A DNA stretch of 64,000 nucleotides, taken from positions 1 through 64,000 of the forward strand of contig JBBDSV010000082.1 of NCBI GenBank assembly GCA_040904785.1, in the 5' to 3' direction. Shown here one piece after another: positions 8,002 to 16,371 of this stretch. The notes beneath the pieces were generated by a model that was not told the origin of the DNA, did not search any database, and saw nothing but the letters and a program-made list of their open reading frames with translations. The stretch is from JBBDSV01 sp040904785 (lineage in GTDB: Bacteria; Actinomycetota; Nitriliruptoria; Nitriliruptorales; Nitriliruptoraceae). A program made the position numbers and the translations under genes. The stretch's first letter is position 1. The number at the start of each line of letters is the position of its first letter.

Positions 8002-8853
8002 ATGGCCCGACCATCGCAGACGGTTTCGGACTTCTTCCAGTCGATCGCCAGTCAGAAGCGGGAGCGGCTCGGGCAGCTCGAGCCGAACTGGCAGGAGCGC
8101 TATGAGACGCCGACGCACGCACACGACGTCATCCTGTACCTCGGCTGCAACGTCCTACGGACGCCGCAGGTCGCGCACGACGTCACGCGCGTGTTCGAGA
8201 AGCTCGGCCTGAACTTCACGTCGGTCGGCGGGGCCCAGTTCTGCTGCGGCGTGCCGTGGGCGCGCGCCGGAGACACCGACAAGCAGGAGCGCGTCGCCGA
8301 GACCACGGTCGAGCGGTTCGCGTCGTTCGGCGCGTCGACGTTGGTGCTCTGGTGCCCCTCGTGCCGCGTGCACTTCTCCGAATCCGACCTGACGCAAACC
8401 ATCGAGTCCCGGGACATCGACGTCATCGACGCCGCCGAATTCCTGGCCGGCCTGGCGGATGACGGCCGCATCGCCTGGCGACAGGCCTCGACGGCGCCGC
8501 AGCGCGTGATGCTCCACGCCCATGCCGGGCGCGAGACGTCCGAGCCGGAACGCACGCGCGCGTCCAACGACCAGCGAAACGTCGAACGGATCCTTGCGGC
8601 CATGCCCGGCATCGAGATCGTCGGAACCGCGGTCGTCGCGTCGGAACTCGGCTACCACTGTGGATTCGCCGAGGTCAACGAACCCGTCTACGAGTCGCAG
8701 ATCCGGCAGCTCGACGAACAGGCACGACAAGCCGGCGCGGAAGCGATCGTGACGATCTCGCATGCGTGCCAGCGCAGCATCACCGAGCGGTCGCTGGTCA
8801 CCGTCGACGTCCGCAACTATGCGGCGCTGCTGAGGGATGCGATCGCGGCCTAA
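8002..8853 (+). CDS. HdrB-like (CCG domain) iron-sulfur protein
   Basis: The protein (283 residues) resembles subunit B/D of heterodisulfide reductase and related subunits, which bind a non-cubane iron-sulfur cluster and handle disulfides or act in electron transfer. The first CCG domain is complete: LGCNVL near residue 45, AQFCCGVPW near residue 80, LWCPSCRVHF near residue 120. The second is degenerate: HAHAGRET, GYHCGFAE and SHACQRS keep only two cysteines. CAGGAGTG precedes the ATG. Its place shortly before the sulfur operon fits a thiol/sulfur role, but no partner Hdr subunits are present. Confidence 0.75.
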   Translation: MARPSQTVSDFFQSIASQKRERLGQLEPNWQERYETPTHAHDVILYLGCNVLRTPQVAHDVTRVFEKLGLNFTSVGGAQFCCGVPWARAGDTDKQERVAETTVERFASFGASTLVLWCPSCRVHFSESDLTQTIESRDIDVIDAAEFLAGLADDGRIAWRQASTAPQRVMLHAHAGRETSEPERTRASNDQRNVERILAAMPGIEIVGTAVVASELGYHCGFAEVNEPVYESQIRQLDEQARQAGAEAIVTISHACQRSITERSLVTVDVRNYAALLRDAIAA

Positions 8854-8909
8854 CGCCACCGACCGCGCTGTCGGCCACCAACGCACCCGCATATCGGGCG
8901 CTGACCGCC

Positions 8910-9320
8910 TCAACGCTCTGCCGAGCCTCGCGACGCCACCAGTGAACGTCCGAGCCCGGTGGCCAGCCCCAGCGCGCCGACCACGAGGTAGAACGCGGCC
9001 GTCTCACGCCCGACACCGAGCAGACGGGTGAACGCTCCCGGCTCGATCAGCCACACGATCCCGAACACGAGCATCACGAGCCCGATGCCGGTCAGCGAGT
9101 CGACGTCGCGAGACGCGGCCGCGCTGAGCAGCAGAACCCCGAGCAGAATCTCGATGATCGCCATCAGCGGTGTCCGGGTGAAGGGACCGACGCCGGCCGT
9201 CGGTGCGGTCAGCGTGTCGGCGGGGATCCCGGTGCGGGCCAGGGCGACGATGCCGATCACGAGCAGGACCACGCCGGCAGCGCCACCCAACAGGGTGACC
9301 ACAACACGTGCATCTCGCAT
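8910..9320 (-). CDS. Small four-helix membrane protein
   Basis: The 136-residue product is nearly all membrane helices: a first at residues ~8-28 (VVTLLGGAAGVVLLVIGIVA), then IIEILLGVLLLSAA, IGLVMLVFGIVWLIEP and AAFYLVVGALGLATGL. The ATG at 9320 has GGGAGG upstream at good spacing, whereas the longer frame to 9578 has none. It resembles small actinobacterial membrane proteins of unknown role. It converges on the HdrB-like gene and is divergent from the SDR-DUF2867 gene. Confidence 0.7.
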   Translation of the reverse strand: MRDARVVVTLLGGAAGVVLLVIGIVALARTGIPADTLTAPTAGVGPFTRTPLMAIIEILLGVLLLSAAASRDVDSLTGIGLVMLVFGIVWLIEPGAFTRLLGVGRETAAFYLVVGALGLATGLGRSLVASRGSAER

Positions 9321-9552
9321 GGCGGAACCTCCCGGTCGCACGGATCGTCCGCCAGTGTCGTGCACCCGACATCTGCCGCACAGCGGGGTTCGGACCCTGT
9401 CCCTTTGGCCACCGGCGAACGGACGCATCGAGTCGGTGCTGGCCCAGGCCCAGGCAAACACTTCGCGGCGGGCCGCATCGGCCGTCAGTGGGGCGCTATG
9501 TTCAGCCGAGGACCACTCGCCGCCGACGTGACATGGTCCCGGGAGTGCCGCC

Positions 9553-11049
9553 ATGCGAGTTCTGGTACTCGGCGCCACCGGCTACGTCGGCGGGCGGCTC
9601 GTCCCCGAGTTGCTCGACGCGGGACATGCGGTGCGCTGTCTCGCACGCAACCCCGCCAAACTCGACGGTCGCGCGTGGCGTCCTCGCGTCGAGGTGGTCG
9701 CGGGCGACGTCGATGATGCTGCGAGCATCCGAGCGGCATGCGTCGGCATGGACGCGGTCGTGTTCCTCATCCACGCGATGGACGGCCGCGGCGACTTCGA
9801 ACGGCGGGAGCAACGGTTTGCCGTCAACGTCCGCGACGCCGCTGCAGCCGAGCACGTGGGCCGGATCGTCTATCTGGGTGGCCTCGGCGACGACTCCGCG
9901 GAACTGTCGGCACATCTGCGATCACGACAGGCAACGGGACGGATCCTTGCCGCGGGCCCGGTGCCGGTGACCGAGCTTCGCGCCGGCGTCGTGATCGGCT
10001 CCGGCAGCGCCTCGTTCGAGATGCTGCGCAATCTCGTCGAAGTTCTTCCGGCGATGGTGACCCCGAAATGGGTCAACACCCGAACGCAACCGATCGCGAT
10101 CGGCGATGTCCTTCGCTACCTCGTCGGCGTGCTCTCGACGCCCGAAACCACCGGGCGCATCTTCGAGATCGGCGGCCCCGACATCGTGACCTACCGGCAG
10201 ATGATGGATCGCTATGCCGATGCGGCGGGCCTGCGCCGCCGCCTGATCATTCCGGTCCCGGTGCTCAGTCCGCGGCTGTCCTCCCTATGGGTCGGACTCG
10301 TCACCCCGCTGCCTGCCGGCGTCGCCCGCCCGCTGGTCGGCAGCCTCGTCAACGAAGTCGTCGTGCGCGACGACGCGATCCGCGCCCTCATCCCCTTTGC
10401 TCCGACGCCGTTCGACGATGCGCTTCGGCTCGCGCTGCGCCGCGTCCGTGACCTCGAAGTGTCGAGCACGTGGGCGAGCGCCGGTGGTGCAGGGTCAGCG
10501 AGCCCGGACCCGCAAGATCCCGACTGGGCGGGCGGCACGGTCCGCAACGACGTCCGCACCGTCGTGTCGCGGGCCACACCGGAAGCGGTATTCGCCGTCA
10601 TCCGCTCGATTGGCGGGGCGCGGGGCTACTTCAGCTCGCGGCTGCTGTGGGGCATCCGCGGCGCGATCGACACGCTCGTCGGCGGGATCGGGCTGCGCCG
10701 CGGCCGACGGCATCCGACCCAATTGGCTGTTGGCGACGCCGTCGACTTCTGGCGGGTGGAAACGCTCGACGAACCGGTGCTGCTCCGGCTGCGTGCCGAA
10801 TTCAAGCTGCCGGGCGATGCATGGCTGGAGTTTCGCATCCGCCCGCATCCCGACGGGGCAGAGCTCGAACAGCGCGCTCGATTCCACCCCCGCGGCCTGT
10901 GGGGACGCGTGTACTGGCTGGCGGTCACGCCGTTTCACGGGGTGATCTTCGCCACGATGGCGCGCCGGATCGCACGCGAAGCCGAGGCCACCCCATCAGT
11001 CCCCACCGAAGATCGCACCCCGACGCATCGACGTCGTCGTCGGCAGTGA
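9553..11049 (+). CDS. NAD(P)-binding SDR fused to DUF2867
   Basis: This 498-residue two-domain protein starts with an atypical short-chain dehydrogenase Rossmann fold (MRVLVLGATGYVGGRLVPEL, GxxGxxG motif). An NmrA/UDP-sugar epimerase-like body runs to about residue 300 (IVYLGGLGDD, RTQPIAIGDVLRYLVGVL). A DUF2867 domain follows from about residue 335 (VVSRATPEAVFAVIRSIGG, LLWGIRGAIDTLVGG, YWLAVTPFHGVIF). This fusion is common in actinobacteria and its substrate is unknown. The tail after residue ~480 is basic and low-complexity. Confidence 0.88.
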   Translation: MRVLVLGATGYVGGRLVPELLDAGHAVRCLARNPAKLDGRAWRPRVEVVAGDVDDAASIRAACVGMDAVVFLIHAMDGRGDFERREQRFAVNVRDAAAAEHVGRIVYLGGLGDDSAELSAHLRSRQATGRILAAGPVPVTELRAGVVIGSGSASFEMLRNLVEVLPAMVTPKWVNTRTQPIAIGDVLRYLVGVLSTPETTGRIFEIGGPDIVTYRQMMDRYADAAGLRRRLIIPVPVLSPRLSSLWVGLVTPLPAGVARPLVGSLVNEVVVRDDAIRALIPFAPTPFDDALRLALRRVRDLEVSSTWASAGGAGSASPDPQDPDWAGGTVRNDVRTVVSRATPEAVFAVIRSIGGARGYFSSRLLWGIRGAIDTLVGGIGLRRGRRHPTQLAVGDAVDFWRVETLDEPVLLRLRAEFKLPGDAWLEFRIRPHPDGAELEQRARFHPRGLWGRVYWLAVTPFHGVIFATMARRIAREAEATPSVPTEDRTPTHRRRRRQ

Positions 11050-11244
11050 CCGAACGCCATCTCTGCAGGTGATCGTTCGACCCGGAAAGTCCGGTCCAAC
11101 GGCCCCCTGGGACCATCCGCACAACACCGGCATGCTGCACGAGCAGCACCAGCTGCACCAGCGACGACGTGATCGACGGCCCGCCGCGGATCACCTCCCC
11201 GAGGCCGCAACGCCGCCGATCCGCTCGAGCGTGAGGAGTTCCGC

Positions 11245-12543
11245 ATGCGACACCTGCTGGTTCTCGGTGCCGGTACCGCCGGAACGATGATCGCCAACAA
11301 ACTTCGGCCGCGACTGGCCGACGACGAGTGGCACATCACCGTCGTCGACCAATCCGAGGAGCATCACTACCAGCCCGGCTACCTGTTTATCCCGTTCGGC
11401 ACCTATGAGCCCGCCGACATCGTCAAACCCCGGCGGCGGCTCATCACGTCGGGCGTTGACCAGGTGACCGGCATCGTCGACCGCGTCGACACCTCCGCCA
11501 CCGTCGTCCACCTCGCTGACGGCGCCGAGCTCGGCTACGACCAGCTCGTCATCGCCACCGGCACCCACCCCAACCCGGAGGAAACACCGGGGCTGGCGGA
11601 CCCAACAGCGAAACGTCGCGGCGTCCACAGCTTCTACACGCTGCCGGATGCGGTTGCGCTGCGTGACGCGCTCGAAGCCTTCGACGGTGGCCGGCTCGTC
11701 GTCAACCTCATCGACCTGCCCATCAAGTGCCCGGTCGCGCCGCTCGAGTTCGTCTTCCTCGCCGAGGCGTGGCTGCGGCAACGGGGTCTGCGCGAGGCGA
11801 CAGAGGTGACCTATGTCACCCCGCTCGACGGCGCCTTCACCAAGCCGTTGGCCGCGCGCGAACTCGGTGGCATGTTCGACGAACGCGGCATCGCGCTCGA
11901 ATCGGACTTCATGCTCGAGCGTGTCGACCTCGATGCCAAACAGCTCGTCAGCTACGACGAACGTGTGGTCGATTTCGACCTGCTCGTCACCATCCCGCTG
12001 AACTTCGGCGCCGACTTCGTCGCCACGTCCGGGCTCGGCGACGAACTGAACCATGTCCGCGTCGACAAGCACACGTTCCTCGCCGACGGGCACGACAACG
12101 TCTTCGCGCTCGGTGACGCAGCGAACCTCCCGACGTCGAAAGCGGGCTCGGTGGCCCACTTCGCCGTAGACGTCTTCGTCGACAATTTCGTCCGCCACGT
12201 CGCCGACCTGCCGATGCTCGAACGTTTCGACGGGCACGCGAACTGCTTCATCGAATCCGGCGACGGCAAGGCCATGCTTCTCGACTTCAACTACGACACC
12301 GAGCCGCTGCTCGGCCGTTTCCCCCTCCCGGAACTGGGTCCGCTGACGCTGCTCGCCGAGAGCGAGGCCAACCACTTCGGCAAGCTTGCCTTTCGCTGGA
12401 TCTATTGGCACGTGCTGCTGCCGGGCCGTCCGCTACCACTGTCGGCCTCGATGACGATGCTCGGCAAGCGCCGGCCGCCGGACGCCGACGCAACTGACGA
12501 TGCCCGACCGTCGTCCACGATCTTTGCGGAGGTCTCGCTGTGA
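11245..12543 (+). CDS. Sulfide:quinone oxidoreductase-like flavoprotein
   Basis: The protein has 432 residues and the pyridine nucleotide-disulfide oxidoreductase fold. The FAD-binding GAGTAGTMIANKL is at the N terminus, YDQLVIATGTHPN in the middle and NVFALGDAANLPTSKAG near residue 290. HHYQPGYLFIPFG is typical of SQR-like enzymes. Cysteines at IKCPVAP and at ANCFIESGDGKAML sit where SQR active-site cysteines are expected, but the third is missing, so it may be an atypical SQR or a sulfur-related reductase. GAGGAG precedes the ATG. It heads an operon with DUF1641, DsrC/TusE-like and DsrE2-like genes, which supports a role in sulfide or persulfide handling. Confidence 0.82.
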   Translation: MRHLLVLGAGTAGTMIANKLRPRLADDEWHITVVDQSEEHHYQPGYLFIPFGTYEPADIVKPRRRLITSGVDQVTGIVDRVDTSATVVHLADGAELGYDQLVIATGTHPNPEETPGLADPTAKRRGVHSFYTLPDAVALRDALEAFDGGRLVVNLIDLPIKCPVAPLEFVFLAEAWLRQRGLREATEVTYVTPLDGAFTKPLAARELGGMFDERGIALESDFMLERVDLDAKQLVSYDERVVDFDLLVTIPLNFGADFVATSGLGDELNHVRVDKHTFLADGHDNVFALGDAANLPTSKAGSVAHFAVDVFVDNFVRHVADLPMLERFDGHANCFIESGDGKAMLLDFNYDTEPLLGRFPLPELGPLTLLAESEANHFGKLAFRWIYWHVLLPGRPLPLSASMTMLGKRRPPDADATDDARPSSTIFAEVSL

Positions 12544-13070
12544 CCACGATGGCTCCCACCGAAGAACGCGCGATCGCGCAGCCCGCAGACGGCGACCGCC
12601 TCGCCGCGATCGAGGCACGCCTCGACGCACTGCTCGCCCACGCCGAACGCCGCGACGCCGAGATCGAGCCTCTGCGCGATCTCGCCGCCGAGATCGGAGT
12701 TCTTTCCGGCCCGGCGATGGCATCGATGACGGCGCACGTCTCGGCCTGGGACGAGCGTGGGTATCTCGGCTTCGCGCGCAGTGGCGCCCACGTCGTCGAA
12801 CGGATTATGACGTCGTTCGACGAGCAGGACGTCGAGGCGCTGGGCGGCAACATCGTCCTCATGCTCGAAACCCTCCGCGATCTCACCCAGCCAGAGATTC
12901 TCCAACTGCTCCGTCAGACCGCCGGATCGGTCGGCCACGTCGGACCGGCACCCGACGGGCCGCCGCCGTCGACGCTCGCGCTGCTTCGCCAACTGCGCGA
13001 CCCCGAGGTCCGCCGGGGGCTTGCCCGGATGCTCGAGCTTCTCCGCAGCGTCGGAAGTGAGACCTCCTGA
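12540..13070 (+). CDS. DUF1641 family protein
   Basis: The 176-residue protein has an N-terminal coiled region (LAAIEARLDALLAHAERRDA) and a helical core (VVERIMTSFDEQDVEALGGNIVLML, TLRDLTQPEILQLL, LLRQLRDPEVRRGLARMLEL). DUF1641 proteins commonly sit next to SQR-like flavoproteins and may be accessory or membrane-attachment subunits; none is well characterised. The GTG at 12540 overlaps the SQR-like stop codon by four bases, indicating translational coupling. ATG at 12549 is a possible alternative start. Confidence 0.82.
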   Translation: MTTMAPTEERAIAQPADGDRLAAIEARLDALLAHAERRDAEIEPLRDLAAEIGVLSGPAMASMTAHVSAWDERGYLGFARSGAHVVERIMTSFDEQDVEALGGNIVLMLETLRDLTQPEILQLLRQTAGSVGHVGPAPDGPPPSTLALLRQLRDPEVRRGLARMLELLRSVGSETS

Positions 13071-13119
13071 TCACCGGCGTTGACACGCTGGCCCCATACC
13101 CCACAGCAAGGAGGATGAC

Positions 13120-13434
13120 ATGCCCGTCGCGACCATGCAGGGACGCGAAATCCACGTCGATGAGGAGGGATTCCTCACGGATCCGTCCGAATGGGACGAA
13201 ACGCTCGCCGCGCAGCTCGCCGCCAACATCGGCATCGAACTCACCGACCGCCACTACGAGGTCATCCGGTTCGCCCGGCAGGACGCCGCCGAGCAGTCAG
13301 AGACCCCGACGCTCCGCCGCATGCAGGCAGCGGGTGGCTTCGCGACCAAAGAGCTGTTCCAGCTCTTCCCGAAAAAGCCCGCAAAGAAGCTGTCATACGT
13401 CGCCGGGCTGCAGAAGCCCGTCGGCTGCGTCTGA
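13120..13434 (+). CDS. DsrC/TusE family sulfur-carrier protein
   Basis: The 104-residue product matches DsrC/TusE over its whole length: EIHVDEEGFLTDPSEWDE, IELTDRHYEVIRFARQD, TPTLRRMQAAGGFATKELFQ, LFPKKPAKK, and the terminal PVGCV with the conserved penultimate cysteine. DsrC of dissimilatory systems has a second cysteine about ten residues earlier; here only the C-terminal one is present, as in TusE-like carriers. AAGGAGGATGAC gives a strong ribosome-binding site. It likely accepts persulfide sulfur from the neighbouring DsrE2-like protein. Which end reaction it serves (tRNA thiolation or sulfur oxidation) is open. Confidence 0.9.
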   Translation: MPVATMQGREIHVDEEGFLTDPSEWDETLAAQLAANIGIELTDRHYEVIRFARQDAAEQSETPTLRRMQAAGGFATKELFQLFPKKPAKKLSYVAGLQKPVGCV

Positions 13435-13453
13435 CCCGAGGAGTGCACCGACC

Positions 13454-13969
13454 ATGACTGCCACCGACACGATGACTGCCCCCGTTCCCTCCTTTGACGA
13501 CGATGCTGCGGCGGACCGCAAGCTCGTGCTGATCTGCTCCAAGGGTTCGCTCGACATGGCCTACCCCGGCCTTGTGCTGGCGAACGCCGCGTTGGGCGAA
13601 GGCATCGAAACCCACATCTTCTTCACCTTCTGGGGCTTCGAGATCATCAACAAGAAGACGATGGGCGACCTGAAGTTCGTCGCGCTGGGCAACCCGGCAA
13701 CGCACATGCCGAATGCCGTCATGGGCCTGCCTGGGATGACCGCGCTGTCGACCAAGATGATGCGCAAGCAGATCGCCGATCTCGACATTCCGGAAGTCCC
13801 CGAGTTTCTCGACCTCATCCACGAGTCCGGTGGCCACCTGTGGGCATGCCGGATGTCGGCCGACATGATGAAGCTCACACAGGACGACCTCTACGAGGGA
13901 GTCGAGGGCATCATCAGCGCCACCGACTTCATGGAGCTCTCGGAAGGCGCCCAGACGATCTTCATCTGA
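13454..13969 (+). CDS. DsrE2-like sulfur-transfer protein
   Basis: The 171-residue protein has the DsrE/DsrF-like alpha-beta fold of the DsrE2 subgroup: KLVLICSKGSLDMAYPGLVL, ALGEGIETHIFFTFWGFEII, a long inserted helical region with ALSTKMMRKQIADL, and GGHLWACRMSADMM with the cysteine expected to carry sulfur. It follows the DsrC/TusE-like gene by 19 bases with a GAGGAGTG ribosome-binding site and closes the sulfur operon. In known systems DsrE-type proteins pass persulfide to TusA and DsrC; no TusA gene is seen here. Confidence 0.87.
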   Translation: MTATDTMTAPVPSFDDDAAADRKLVLICSKGSLDMAYPGLVLANAALGEGIETHIFFTFWGFEIINKKTMGDLKFVALGNPATHMPNAVMGLPGMTALSTKMMRKQIADLDIPEVPEFLDLIHESGGHLWACRMSADMMKLTQDDLYEGVEGIISATDFMELSEGAQTIFI

Positions 13970-13979
13970 TCCCGGCGCG

Positions 13980-14795
13980 TCACCGAAGCACGCCGCGACC
14001 GTGGCGGATTCGACGGCGCACGTCGGCCAGCAGCACATCGAAGGGAAATTCGCGCACCGGCCGGGGCAGGCGCCGCACGGCTGCCCCGGCAACGGCCATC
14101 CACCGGTCGAACCTGCGTTGCTGCCGTGCGCTCCAGGCGAATCCCATCGCATCACGGAACGGCGCCGGCAGGAACCCGGCGGTCACGAACCGGTGCGGCC
14201 GCGCAAGCGGTGCGGCCAGCCACCGGGGCAGGAAGCGCAACGCGACGACGTCGTCGAGGTAGGTGTGCACGACCGCATCGATGCGGATGTGGCGCAGCCC
14301 CTCGGCCCAGAACGTCTCGAATGCGTTCCGGTCGGGCGGCCACTGCTCCGGCGTCACCTGCAAGGTGGTCGCCAGTGGCGCCGACCATGCATACAGCGAC
14401 TCGCGCTGCTGCTCGGTCAGCGGCCCGAAGAACGCCTCGTGGGTGTCCTCGATGCCGCGGTAGAGGCAAGCCGCCACCCATAGCTGCAGCTGCGGGTCGG
14501 ACGCGTCGTAGGTGAGCGGGCTCGTTCGTGATGAACGGACCCGCCGGTGGACGGCGTCGATCTCCGCACCGAGCGTCCGGCGCTGGTCATCGCTGCCGGC
14601 GATCGCGACCGCGAGGAAACTCAACGTCGTGCGTGTACGTCGCAGCGGACGTCGAAACAGCTGTCCGGCGACCACACGGCTCTCGACGACCGCATGGCCA
14701 ACTTCGGGTCGGGCGAGCTGCATCACGACGCTCGCCCCGCCGGCAAGCAGGCTCGCGCCCACAAACGGACGATCAGGAATCGTGTTGCGGCGCAT
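13980..14795 (-). CDS. Oxygenase MpaB/DUF2236 family protein
   Basis: The 271-residue protein carries the DUF2236/MpaB pattern: VGHAVVESRVVAGQLFRRPLR, RVRSSRTSPLTYDASDPQLQ, LWVAACLYRGIEDTHEAFFG and the SLYAWSAPLATTLQ region. The family includes a latex-cleaving heme oxygenase and an oxygenase of mycophenolic acid biosynthesis; most bacterial members are uncharacterised. ATG at 14795 begins the conserved region, and frames further upstream are compositionally shadow-like. The gene ends ten bases from the end of the DsrE2-like gene, so the two converge tightly. Confidence 0.82.
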   Translation of the reverse strand: MRRNTIPDRPFVGASLLAGGASVVMQLARPEVGHAVVESRVVAGQLFRRPLRRTRTTLSFLAVAIAGSDDQRRTLGAEIDAVHRRVRSSRTSPLTYDASDPQLQLWVAACLYRGIEDTHEAFFGPLTEQQRESLYAWSAPLATTLQVTPEQWPPDRNAFETFWAEGLRHIRIDAVVHTYLDDVVALRFLPRWLAAPLARPHRFVTAGFLPAPFRDAMGFAWSARQQRRFDRWMAVAGAAVRRLPRPVREFPFDVLLADVRRRIRHGRGVLR

Positions 14796-14913
14796 GCCGC
14801 CACCGTACGCGCCACGACACCGCCCGCCTCTCGCGTGAGCGACCGAGATGCGGCGCGTGGCGGCCGGGCATAGGGTCGATGCGGACGACGGACGACACGA
14901 GAAGGGCAACGAC

Positions 14914-15564
14914 ATGCGCGTCTTGGTGATCGGCGCCACCGGCAGGACCGGCAGGCTGCTCGCCGCACAGCTGGCCGCATCCGGCCACGAGGTCCGCGGC
15001 ATGATCCGCGACTCGGCCAAGGCCAATGAACTTCGCGACATCGGCGCCGAGCCGGTGCACGGCGACCTCGACGGCGAGCTCGGCACCGTCTTCGACAGCG
15101 TCGACGCGGTCGCGTTCTGCGCCGGTTCCGGCGGCCACACCGGTGCGGATGCGACCGCCCGGATCGATCTGCACGGAGCCGTGCGCTCGCTCGACGAGTG
15201 CACGCGGCTGGGCATCCGACGGTTCGTGATGCTGTCGTCGTGGAACGCGCCAGACCCGATGGCGAACCCGAAGGAACGCCGGCACTACTTCGCCGCCAAG
15301 CACGCAGTCGACCGGATCCTCATGGCGTCCGGGCTCGATTACACGATTGTGCGGCCGGGCAAGCTCACCGACGACCCCCCGACCGGCCGCGTCCAGGTGG
15401 GGTCCGGGTTGCCCCGGCCGGGTCAAATCCCGCGCGCCGACCTGGCGGCCGTCCTGGCGGCGTGCCTTGAGGAGCCCGCCACCATCGGCGCGGCATTCGA
15501 ACTCGTCAGCGGTGACGTCCCGATCGCCGACGCTCTGCGGGAGATCGCACCGGTCACCGAGTGA
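14914..15564 (+). CDS. NAD(P)-binding atypical SDR
   Basis: The 216-residue protein is of the NAD(P)H-binding/NmrA-like type (YwnB-like): MRVLVIGATGRTGRLLAAQL with GxxGxxG, VRGMIRDSAKANEL, DAVAFCAGSG, RFVMLSSWNAPD, SGLDYTIVRPGKLTDDP and a C-terminal AAFELVSG. Such proteins act as flavin reductases or redox sensors, and no substrate can be named. GAAGGGCAACGAC upstream supports ATG at 14914. Its last 11 bases overlap the end of the next, convergent SDR gene. Confidence 0.86.
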   Translation: MRVLVIGATGRTGRLLAAQLAASGHEVRGMIRDSAKANELRDIGAEPVHGDLDGELGTVFDSVDAVAFCAGSGGHTGADATARIDLHGAVRSLDECTRLGIRRFVMLSSWNAPDPMANPKERRHYFAAKHAVDRILMASGLDYTIVRPGKLTDDPPTGRVQVGSGLPRPGQIPRADLAAVLAACLEEPATIGAAFELVSGDVPIADALREIAPVTE

Positions 15565-16306
15565 GGTAGCCGCCGTCGATCGGCACGTATGCGCCGGTCA
15601 GGAAATCGGGCGCATCGGCGACGAGCCAGGCGATCAGCGCACCGACCTCATCGGGTTCGCCGAGCCGTCCGATCGGGTGCAGGCCGACGAGCATGTCGAT
15701 CACCTCGTCGGTCATCTCGGGCCGATCCAGCAGCGGCGTGCGAATGAATCCGGGCCCGACCGCGTTGACGCGGATGCCCTGGGCCGAATACTCGTTGGCG
15801 ACCTGCTTCGTCAGTCCAACGACACCATGCTTGGCCGCGACATAGGCGGGAGCACCGGCGAAGGACACCTGACCGAGGATCGAGGCGATGTTCACAATCG
15901 TGCCGCCGCCGCGCGCAAGAAGCCGGGGCAGCTGCGCGCGCACACCGTAGAAGACACCGTCGAGATTGACGGCCATAACCTTGCGCCACGCCTCGGGGGT
16001 GTAGTCCCCGGTCGGCAGCATGTCGCCACCGATTCCGGCGTTGTTGACCGCCGCGTCCAGGCCGCCGTACGTCTCGACGGCAAAGGCGACCAGCGCCTCG
16101 TTCGCATCCGGGTCCGACGCGTCGGCGGCGAAGAACGCGGCCGTTCCGCCAGCGTTCGTGATCTCTTCGACCACGCGCACGCCGCCGGTTTCGTCGATGT
16201 CGGCGACAACGACGGCAAATCCACGGGTGGCCAGTTGTTTCGCTGCCGCCTCACCGATACCGGAGCCTGCTCCGGTCACGACGGCGACGCGCTGTTCGTT
16301 GCTCAT
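15554..16306 (-). CDS. Classical SDR oxidoreductase (FabG-like)
   Basis: The 250-residue classical short-chain dehydrogenase carries the cofactor motif TGAGSGIG, the NNAG motif (AAVNNAGIGGD), and the catalytic Ser-Tyr-Lys set (NIASILGQVSFAGAPAYVAAK). It ends in the common FLTGAYVPIDGGYLTR. The aspartate after the second strand (VVADIDETGG) suggests NAD(H) rather than NADP(H) preference. The substrate is unknown; it may act on alcohols or 3-oxoacyl groups. ATG at 16306 was preferred; GTG at 16312 is also possible. Confidence 0.9.
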   Translation of the reverse strand: MSNEQRVAVVTGAGSGIGEAAAKQLATRGFAVVVADIDETGGVRVVEEITNAGGTAAFFAADASDPDANEALVAFAVETYGGLDAAVNNAGIGGDMLPTGDYTPEAWRKVMAVNLDGVFYGVRAQLPRLLARGGGTIVNIASILGQVSFAGAPAYVAAKHGVVGLTKQVANEYSAQGIRVNAVGPGFIRTPLLDRPEMTDEVIDMLVGLHPIGRLGEPDEVGALIAWLVADAPDFLTGAYVPIDGGYLTR

Positions 16307-16371
16307 GTCCACACCTGTCGTTTGGGGAGTGTCCCCATTGGGTGTCCCACCGAACCACCCGGGGTGAGGGC

